Of a stretch of DNA of 64,000 nt, positions 58,939 through 64,000 are shown one piece after another. The DNA lies in assembly GCF_900090275.1 (NCBI RefSeq), contig NZ_LT607755.1:6510001-6574000 (forward strand), read 5' to 3'. The position numbers were made by a program, and so were the translations under genes. A model generated the notes under the pieces. The model did no database searches. It was not told the origin of the DNA and saw only the letters and a program-made list of their open reading frames with translations. Each line of letters starts with the position of its first letter. Within the stretch, counting starts at the first letter, position 1. This DNA is from Micromonospora zamorensis. Its GTDB lineage: Bacteria > Actinomycetota > Actinomycetes > Mycobacteriales > Micromonosporaceae.

Positions 58939-59631
58939 TCATCCGACCGGCAGGTGCCGCAGGTGCCGGCGGCGGCGCAGGCGGACGCTGACCACGGCGG
59001 CGACACCGACGACCAGCAGGACGGTCACGGCGAGCCCGTGCAGCACGCCACGCGAGAGGTAGCCCTGGTCGGTGTGGTCCACCGCCCAGGTGGCGATCTC
59101 CCGGGTCGACCAGAACGGCGTCAACTTCGCCCCGGACCCGGCCGGGTCGATCAACATCTGCACCGTGACCACGGTGAGCAGCAGCAGCGTCCCCTCCATC
59201 TCGCGGGGCAGCAGCGCGCCGATCAGCATCCCGAACGGTGCCGCCACCGCGACGGAGCAGAGCAGCGCGGCGGCCAGGCCGGCGTACCGCAGGTCCGCGC
59301 CGTCGATCATGGGGAGCAGGAAGAACGGTACGGAGATGACCAGCCCCACCGTCCACAGGCCCAGCACCCGACCGAGGTAGAGGTGATGTGGACGGTAACC
59401 GGCCAGCCGCAGCCTCGGCTCCAACTCCCGAGCCGCTGTGGTGGCGAACAGCGCGGCGGTGCTCACCGCCCAACCCACGCCGAGGAGCAGCGACCGGACC
59501 GACTGCCCGAGGTAGGCGTCCCGCCGGATCAGGTAGAAGGTCAACGGCATCAACAACAACAGCAGGAGTACGCCCCGACGCCGCAGCAGCTCCCGCAGTG
59601 TCATCTCGGCGACGGTCAGGAGCCGGTTCAC
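58939..59631 (-). CDS. ABC-2-type permease of the PadR operon
   Basis: A 230-aa membrane protein from a GTG overlapping the ATPase stop by 4 nt. It has an N-terminal helix and about five to six hydrophobic segments (LLLLLLMPLTFYLI, VGWAVSTAALFATTAA, LWTVGLVISVPFFLLP, LLCSVAVAAPFGMLIGALL, LHGLAVTVLLVVGVAAVV). It is the membrane half of an ABC exporter with the adjacent ATPase; the substrate is unknown. The operon is headed by a PadR regulator. Confidence 0.82.
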   Translation of the reverse strand: MNRLLTVAEMTLRELLRRRGVLLLLLLMPLTFYLIRRDAYLGQSVRSLLLGVGWAVSTAALFATTAARELEPRLRLAGYRPHHLYLGRVLGLWTVGLVISVPFFLLPMIDGADLRYAGLAAALLCSVAVAAPFGMLIGALLPREMEGTLLLLTVVTVQMLIDPAGSGAKLTPFWSTREIATWAVDHTDQGYLSRGVLHGLAVTVLLVVGVAAVVSVRLRRRRHLRHLPVG

Positions 59632-60473
59632 GGGTGGCCTCCCTTGACGTCGGGCGCGTGCCACCCGGCGTCCTGTGCAGGTGTCAGGTCGAGCACGATG
59701 TCCACCCGGTCGAGCTGGTTGAGCAGGTGGGTCACCACGACGATCGCCGCGCCGCCGTCGCGCAGTCGGCTGAGCTGGTCCCAGAAGTTGACGTAGGTGC
59801 CCTGGTCGAAGCCCTGGTACGGCTCGTCGAGCAGCAGCACGTCCGGGGCGCTGAGCGTGGACATGGTCAGGTTGAGTTTCTGCCGGGTGCCGCCGGACAG
59901 GTGGCGGGCCTGCACGTCCCCGCCCGCCTCCCAACCGAGCTGGCGTGCTGCCGCCCGACCGGCCCGGCGGGCGGGACCCCGGGCCACGCCCTGACCGGCG
60001 CCGACCAGCACGAAGTGCTCGTCGGGGAGCAGGAAGTCGGCGGTGCCGCCGGACTGTGGGCAGTAGCCGAGCCGCCCGGAGACGGTCACCTCACCGGCGT
60101 CGGGTGAGATCAGTCCGGCGCAGATCCGCAGGAAGGTGCTCTTGCCGCAGCCGTTCGCGCCGATGACGGCGGCGATCTGTCCGGCCCGGACGGTCAGCGT
60201 GGCGTCGTGCAGCACCGTTCGCCGCCCGTACCGCTTGGTGATGCCCGCCGCGTGCAGCCGGACCGGCCCGGGGCGCGGACCGGGCGCGGTGCCGATGCTC
60301 TCCACGACGGCGCCCGCGTACTGCTGGGGTGGACCGAAGACGACCCAGGGGTCGCCACCACCCTCGCGCAGGTGGGTGGCCGCCTCGGCGACCACGTGCC
60401 GGGCGGCGTCCGCCGCGACCCGGCGCTGGTGCAGCTCGGCCGTGAGCGTTCGCAGCCAATCGTCGGCGTTCAC
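59628..60473 (-). CDS. ABC ATPase with N-terminal HAAS-like domain
   Basis: A 281-aa protein. Residues about 1-65 (DDWLRTLTAELHQRRVAADA... YAGAVVESIG) resemble the HAAS signalling/permease-prefix domain often linked to PadR operons. Residues about 70-281 form the ATPase: Walker A GANGCGKST, Q-loop YCPQSGG, signature HLSGGTRQKLNL, Walker B VLLLDEPYQG, switch His in VVVTHLLNQ. The fused prefix is unusual, as it is more often on the permease. It is coupled by 4-nt overlaps to both the PadR and permease genes. Confidence 0.87.
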   Translation of the reverse strand: MNADDWLRTLTAELHQRRVAADAARHVVAEAATHLREGGGDPWVVFGPPQQYAGAVVESIGTAPGPRPGPVRLHAAGITKRYGRRTVLHDATLTVRAGQIAAVIGANGCGKSTFLRICAGLISPDAGEVTVSGRLGYCPQSGGTADFLLPDEHFVLVGAGQGVARGPARRAGRAAARQLGWEAGGDVQARHLSGGTRQKLNLTMSTLSAPDVLLLDEPYQGFDQGTYVNFWDQLSRLRDGGAAIVVVTHLLNQLDRVDIVLDLTPAQDAGWHAPDVKGGHP

Positions 60474-60808
60474 CGGGTGACCCCCTTCGTGACGATGTCG
60501 TTCACCGGCTGGACGAAGGTGAGCCAGGCGCTGCCGCCCGAGCGGAGTGCCGCGTACCCGTCGTCGGTGAGCCGGTAGTACTTGCGGGCCGGCCCGGCGC
60601 TGCCCTCCCGCCACTGCGCGGTCACCAGGCCGGTCTTCTGCAGGCGCAGCAGCACGGGATAGAGCGTGCCGCCCTGGATGGGCCCGACGCCCGCGGCGTC
60701 GAGCGCCTGGGCGAGCTGGTAGCCGTAGGACTCGCGGTCGGACAGCAGGGCCAGCACGCAGATGTCGAGCACCCCCCGCAGCCACTGCCCGCGCCGGTCG
60801 GAATCCAC
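60470..60808 (-). CDS. PadR-family transcriptional regulator
   Basis: A 112-aa PadR regulator with the winged helix RESYGYQLAQALDAAGVGPI, GTLYPVLLRLQKTGLVTAQW and RKYYRLTDDGYAAL. The start is the GTG at 60808; in-frame codons further upstream lie in the promoter. It opens the ABC operon (4-nt overlap with the ATPase gene) and probably represses it. A symmetric TAGG...CCTA-type area occurs upstream (about 60830-60855). Confidence 0.88.
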   Translation of the reverse strand: MDSDRRGQWLRGVLDICVLALLSDRESYGYQLAQALDAAGVGPIQGGTLYPVLLRLQKTGLVTAQWREGSAGPARKYYRLTDDGYAALRSGGSAWLTFVQPVNDIVTKGVTR

Positions 60809-60911
60809 GCGTCGGACAGTAGCGGCGCAACCTAGATGACACAACTACCTACTGGGTCGACCGGATCCGGTCCGGCCGGTTCCGCGAAACCGTCGAACAG
60901 GTCCGGCGAGG

Positions 60912-61631
60912 TCAGCGGGCGACGACGTCGGAGACGACGACTGTCACGTTGTCCGGTGCGCCGGCGTGGTGCGCGAGCTTCACCAACTGCTCACCACACT
61001 GCTGGCGGTCGGCGTACATGCCCAGCGCCGCCGCGATGGCCTCGTCCTCGACGTAGTCGGAGAGCCCGTCGCTGCACAGCAGCAGTCGGTCACCGGGGAC
61101 CACGGTGAGCACCCCGATCGCCGGTGGGGTGTCGGCACCCTGCACGGCCCGGGTCACCAGGGACCGCTGCGGGTGGTGGCGGGCCTGGTCGGGGGAGAGC
61201 GTGCCCTGGTCGACCAGCGCCTGCACGAACGTGTCGTCCCGGGTGAGCTGGGTCAGCTCCGCGTCGCGCAGCAGGTAGCAGCGGGAGTCGCCGACCTGGG
61301 CCAGCACCAGCGTCTCCCCGGCCAGCAGCGCCGCGGTGAGCGTCGTGCCCATCCCGTCACGGGTCGGGTCGACGGTGATGGCGGCGTGGATGCGCTGGTT
61401 GGCGGTGCTGACCACGGCACGCAGGGCGTCGGCGGCGGCGTCGGGCTCGATGGGCGGAGCCAGCTCGTCCAGGATCCGGATCACGATCTCGCTCGCCACC
61501 TCGCCCGCGGGCAGCCCGCCCATGCCGTCGGCGACGGCGATCAGGCGGTCACCGGCGAGGGCGGAGTCCTCGTTGTTGGTGCGCACCAAGCCGATGTCGT
61601 TGAGGATGACCGAGCGGAGGATCAGCGTCAT
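60912..61631 (-). CDS. PP2C-family serine/threonine phosphatase
   Basis: A 239-aa metal-dependent phosphatase. Motifs are in order: VRTNNEDSAL (first Asp pair area), VADGMGGLPAG, GMGTTLTAALL, LAQVGDSRCYLL, LLLCSDGLSDYV and GAPDNVTVVVSDV. It is of the PstP/PrpC length without a membrane part. It may reverse the action of Ser/Thr kinases such as PknB, but no kinase gene is nearby. It is divergent from the LuxR gene across a promoter holding a 7-bp palindrome. Confidence 0.92.
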   Translation of the reverse strand: MTLILRSVILNDIGLVRTNNEDSALAGDRLIAVADGMGGLPAGEVASEIVIRILDELAPPIEPDAAADALRAVVSTANQRIHAAITVDPTRDGMGTTLTAALLAGETLVLAQVGDSRCYLLRDAELTQLTRDDTFVQALVDQGTLSPDQARHHPQRSLVTRAVQGADTPPAIGVLTVVPGDRLLLCSDGLSDYVEDEAIAAALGMYADRQQCGEQLVKLAHHAGAPDNVTVVVSDVVAR

Positions 61632-61667
61632 GGGGTCAAGCTTGCCAAGAAGACCCTGCCTTCGTCT

Positions 61668-61685
61668 CTACGCACTACTGCGTAG
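61668..61685. promoter_or_regulatory. Candidate operator at the LuxR promoter
   Basis: CTACGCA (61668-61674) and TGCGTAG (61679-61685) form perfect 7-bp arms with a 4-bp spacer. The right arm overlaps TAGGGT (61683-61688), a -10-like hexamer 7 bp before the ATG at 61695. This suggests self-control of the compact LuxR regulator, and possibly of the divergent phosphatase gene. Confidence 0.6.
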
Positions 61686-61694
61686 GGTTGAGAA

Positions 61695-62735
61695 ATGATG
61701 CCGGTGTCCATGGTCGGACGCGCCGGCGAGCTTGCCGAGCTCGACCGCGCGTGGTCCGTCGTGTCGGCGGCCGGCCGCTCGGCGCCGACCGTCGCGGTGA
61801 TCACCGGCGCGGCGGGAGTGGGCAAGAGTCTGCTGGTCGCCGCCGCTGTGGACGCCCTCACGCCTCGTCCCGCGATGATCCTCTCCGGGGCCGCCCGGGT
61901 GCACGGCCCGGCCCCGTACGACTGGTTGGCCGCCGTGCTCACCGGGCGCGACACCGGTCGACTCGCCCTGCCGTCGGACGCGCTGGCGTGGCTGGCCCAG
62001 CAGCCCACCGCACCCCGGGAGCGGTACGCGCCCGGCACCCTGCTGCGACTCGCCGTGCGGACCGTCCAGTTGTTGGTCGGCGCCGGCCCGGCCGTTCTCG
62101 TGGTGGAGGACCTGCACGCGCTCGACCCGGCCAGCGTCAACCTGATCGGCGAGCTGGCCACCGTGGCCGAGCTGCCCGCCCTGCTGGTGGTGGCCAGCCG
62201 GCCGGCCGCCGACGCGGTGGCGCCGGAGCTGACCCGTCGTGCGCTCGCCCGGCTCAGTGGGGTCCGGGGAGCCGTCCGCCAGCACCTCGGCCCGCTGCGC
62301 CAGGCCGAGGTCGCCGAGGTCCTCACCCAGGTGTACGAGGGCTGCGACCCGTCCGACCGGCTGGTCGCCTCGCTGTGGCGGTGCACCGGCGGCAACCCGT
62401 ACGCGCTGACCGAGTTGCTGGCCGCACACGCCGGAGACGGGCCGGAGGCGTTGCTCCGGCGACTGCCCGAGCCGCGCCCACCGGTCGAACCGATGGCGAC
62501 GGTCGACCCGGTGGCGGCGATCGACCCGGAGTTGACCGCCCGGGAGATCGAGGTGCTGGGCTGCCTGGTCGACGGGATGTCGAACAAGCAGGTCGCGAAG
62601 GCGCTCGGCATCTCGGTGCGCACGGTCACCGTGCACGTGTCGAACCTGCTGCGCAAGACCGGCTCGGCGTCGCGGACCGAGGTGGCGCTCTGGGCGGTAC
62701 GCCGCCGGCCGCCGGTGCCCGCCCCGGTGGACTGA
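61695..62735 (+). CDS. Compact AAA-LuxR regulator (short LAL type)
   Basis: A 346-aa protein. Residues about 30-200 are an ATPase: Walker A TGAAGVGKSLL and VLVVEDLHALDPAS (Walker B). Residues about 275-346 form a LuxR helix-turn-helix: LTAREIEVLGCLVDGMSNKQVAKALGISVRTVTVHVSNLL. LAL regulators are usually near 900 aa with long repeat regions, which are missing here. A -10-like TAGGGT 7 bp before the ATG suggests a leaderless mRNA. The regulated genes are unknown, but a palindrome overlaps its promoter. Confidence 0.9.
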   Translation: MMPVSMVGRAGELAELDRAWSVVSAAGRSAPTVAVITGAAGVGKSLLVAAAVDALTPRPAMILSGAARVHGPAPYDWLAAVLTGRDTGRLALPSDALAWLAQQPTAPRERYAPGTLLRLAVRTVQLLVGAGPAVLVVEDLHALDPASVNLIGELATVAELPALLVVASRPAADAVAPELTRRALARLSGVRGAVRQHLGPLRQAEVAEVLTQVYEGCDPSDRLVASLWRCTGGNPYALTELLAAHAGDGPEALLRRLPEPRPPVEPMATVDPVAAIDPELTAREIEVLGCLVDGMSNKQVAKALGISVRTVTVHVSNLLRKTGSASRTEVALWAVRRRPPVPAPVD

Positions 62736-62740
62736 GGCGG

Positions 62741-63301
62741 TCAGCGGCGCGGATAGCGCAGCAGCAGGCTGGCGGCGACCTCCTCGTCACCCACCGCCGC
62801 GTACGTGTGCGGCACGTCCGACACCCAGCGGAGGTGACCGCCGGCCGAGGCGGTCAGCGGCGCGTCGGCCGGGCCCGCGCGCAACACCCCGGCGAAGACG
62901 GTGACGTGTTCGGTGACGCCCGCCTGGTGGGCGGGGGAGAGCTGCCCGGGCCCGGGTGCGACCCGCATCCGGTACAGCTCGTAGGTCGCGTCGGTGTCGG
63001 TGAAGACCTCCAGCAGCGTGGCGCTGACCGCGGTGCCGTGCACTGTGGGCTCGTCGGACGGCTCGGCCAGCACACCGGTCAGCGGTACGCCGAGTTGCAC
63101 GGTGACCGCCCAGAGCGTCTCCAGTGTCGGGTTGCGGGTGCCGTGCTCCAGGCCGGAGAGGGTGGCCTTCCCGACGCCGGCGAGTCGGGCGAGTGCGGAC
63201 AGCGAGATCCCCCGCTCCTCGCGCAGCGCGCGGACCCGGCGACCGACGACGGCGGGGTCGACATCGAGGTTCGGGCGGCGGGCTGGTGGTGGGTGCGGCA
63301 C
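62741..63301 (-). CDS. XRE-cupin transcriptional regulator
   Basis: A 186-aa regulator with an XRE domain in residues about 15-75 (VRALREERGISLSALARLAG, VGKATLSGLEHGTRNPTLETL) and a cupin domain in residues about 100-186 (ELYRMRVAPGPGQLSPAHQAGVTEHVTVFAG). It is divergent from the BenE transporter, and the palindrome at 63325-63342 lies between the two starts. XRE-cupin proteins commonly control such adjacent transporter genes; the ligand is unknown. Confidence 0.92.
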   Translation of the reverse strand: MPHPPPARRPNLDVDPAVVGRRVRALREERGISLSALARLAGVGKATLSGLEHGTRNPTLETLWAVTVQLGVPLTGVLAEPSDEPTVHGTAVSATLLEVFTDTDATYELYRMRVAPGPGQLSPAHQAGVTEHVTVFAGVLRAGPADAPLTASAGGHLRWVSDVPHTYAAVGDEEVAASLLLRYPRR

Positions 63302-63324
63302 CCGGCTATCGTCCTACACGCTGT

Positions 63325-63342
63325 CGTTCCGTAAACGGAACG
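63325..63342. promoter_or_regulatory. Candidate XRE-cupin operator
   Basis: CGTTCCGT (63325-63332) and ACGGAACG (63335-63342) are perfect 8-bp arms with an AA spacer. The site lies 24 bp from the XRE-cupin start and 18 bp from the BenE start, covering both likely promoters. The word TTCCGT-N2-ACGGAA suits an XRE dimer. Confidence 0.65.
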
Positions 63343-63359
63343 GCCGGGGGAGGGTGGGG

Positions 63360-64000
63360 ATGGCCGGACGTGTACAACCGGTGCTGGCCGGCGTGGTCAC
63401 CGCGCTGGTCGGCTTCGCCAGCTCGTTCACCGTCGTGCTGGCCGGGCTCCGGGCGGCCGGCGCGTCGGACGCGCAGGCCGCCTCCGGTCTGCTGGCCCTC
63501 TGCGTGGCGTGCGGGCTCGCCGCCGCCTGGCTGGGCTGGCGACACCGGATACCGATGAGCGTGGCCTGGTCCACCCCGGGTGCGGCGCTGCTGGTCGCGA
63601 CCGGGCCGCCCCCGGGCGGATGGCCGGTCGCGGTGGGCGCCTTCCTCGTCTCCGGTGCCCTGATCGTCGCGGCCGGGCTGTTCCCACCACTCGGCCGCGC
63701 GGTGGCGGCCATTCCCAAGCCGGTGGCCGGCGCGATGCTCGCCGGGGTGCTGTTGCCGCTGTGCACCGCCCCGGTCCGCGCGCTGGTCGAGTTGCCCCTG
63801 GTGGCCGGGCCGGTGGTGGTCGGCTGGCTGCTCCTGCACCGGTTCGCCCGCCGCTGGGCGGTGCCCGGCGCGCTGGTCGTGGCGGTGGCGGCGATCGCGC
63901 TGACCACCCCGCCGGCCGGTCTGACCGGTGCCGCGCTGGTCCCGTCGGTCACGCTGACCGCGCCGGCCTGGAACGTGTCCGCGCTGGTCGGGCTGGCCCT
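63360..64000 (+). CDS. benE: BenE-family transporter (3' end beyond window)
   Basis: A polytopic membrane protein, 213 codons visible, running off the right edge. VLAGVVTALVGFASSFTVVLAGL is the BenE N-terminal helix pattern, followed by several hydrophobic segments (ASGLLALCVACGLAAAWLGW, MSVAWSTPGAALLVATG). BenE proteins are benzoate/H+ symporters in characterised cases, but the substrate here is unknown. It is divergent from the XRE-cupin regulator across a shared operator. A GGGGAGGGTGGGG ribosome region precedes the ATG. Confidence 0.9.
   Translation, partial: MAGRVQPVLAGVVTALVGFASSFTVVLAGLRAAGASDAQAASGLLALCVACGLAAAWLGWRHRIPMSVAWSTPGAALLVATGPPPGGWPVAVGAFLVSGALIVAAGLFPPLGRAVAAIPKPVAGAMLAGVLLPLCTAPVRALVELPLVAGPVVVGWLLLHRFARRWAVPGALVVAVAAIALTTPPAGLTGAALVPSVTLTAPAWNVSALVGLA

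Overview
The window looks like a chromosomal segment of a high-GC filamentous actinomycete, most likely Micromonosporaceae (Micromonospora or a close relative). This rests on the strong GC bias in third codon positions, many GTG starts and overlapping ATGA/GTGA gene junctions, Tad-pilus, LtrA, Eis, PadR-ABC and BenE genes of actinobacterial type, and an integrative element of the actinomycete AICE class in a tRNA-Lys gene. The genus is an inference.

Layout. (1) 1-5600: end of a Tad/Flp-type pilus locus (CpaF ATPase running off the left edge, a MinD/CpaE-like ATPase, an SAF-domain protein, two secreted proteins), with a divergent prepilin peptidase. (2) 5600-22500: ordinary accessory chromosome: PAP2 phosphatase, a GH65 disaccharide phosphorylase, two LtrA paralogues around a MarR-GNAT fusion, LysR/RibD-like/GNAT genes, a methyltransferase/TetR group with a clear multi-site operator, and an IclR-associated sugar ABC cassette whose two permeases are fused in one 678-aa protein. 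(3) 22660-31654: a conflict island. Two type VII-secretion-style toxin modules lie in mirror orientation (each EbfC/YbaB-like protein, WXG100-like protein, larger carrier or toxin, then a small candidate immunity gene). Between them is a two-gene system: an EACC1-like adaptor coupled to a 1198-aa caspase-SF1 helicase fusion. The left toxin reading frame is broken by a single in-frame TAA. (4) 31940-53600: an AICE of about 21.7 kb bounded by a 30-bp direct repeat of the tRNA-Lys(TTT) 3' end. Its core runs HD, Nudix and XRE regulatory genes, a small ORF, Tra (split into a membrane half and an FtsK half), Spd-like and zinc-binding small proteins, RepSA-like initiator, Xis and Int. Its cargo (32.0-41.2 kb) is largely defence-like: PIN + DUF3883 proteins, a third WXG-like module, a C5 methylase with a convergent type II endonuclease, and a DUF262/DUF1524 (GmrSD-like) protein. 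Just outside the left end lies the 3' remnant of another tyrosine integrase, suggesting an older insertion at the same tRNA. (5) 53644-64000: chromosome again: an epimerase, a beta-helix lipoprotein, ZIP transporter, Eis-type acetyltransferase, a PadR-ABC operon, PP2C phosphatase, a compact ATPase-LuxR regulator and an XRE-cupin/BenE divergent pair.

How the genes work together. Several regulators sit beside inverted repeats that overlap their own promoter or the promoter of the neighbouring gene (MarR-GNAT, LysR, TetR, IclR, LuxR, XRE-cupin). In the AICE, a 22-bp motif is shared by the HD-gene promoter and the XRE-Nudix promoter. All the larger gaps in the transfer operon carry a hairpin, which suggests attenuation or RNA processing between translationally coupled gene blocks. 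No CRISPR array, rRNA or insertion sequence was seen. Function calls rest on reading motifs by eye; no database was searched.
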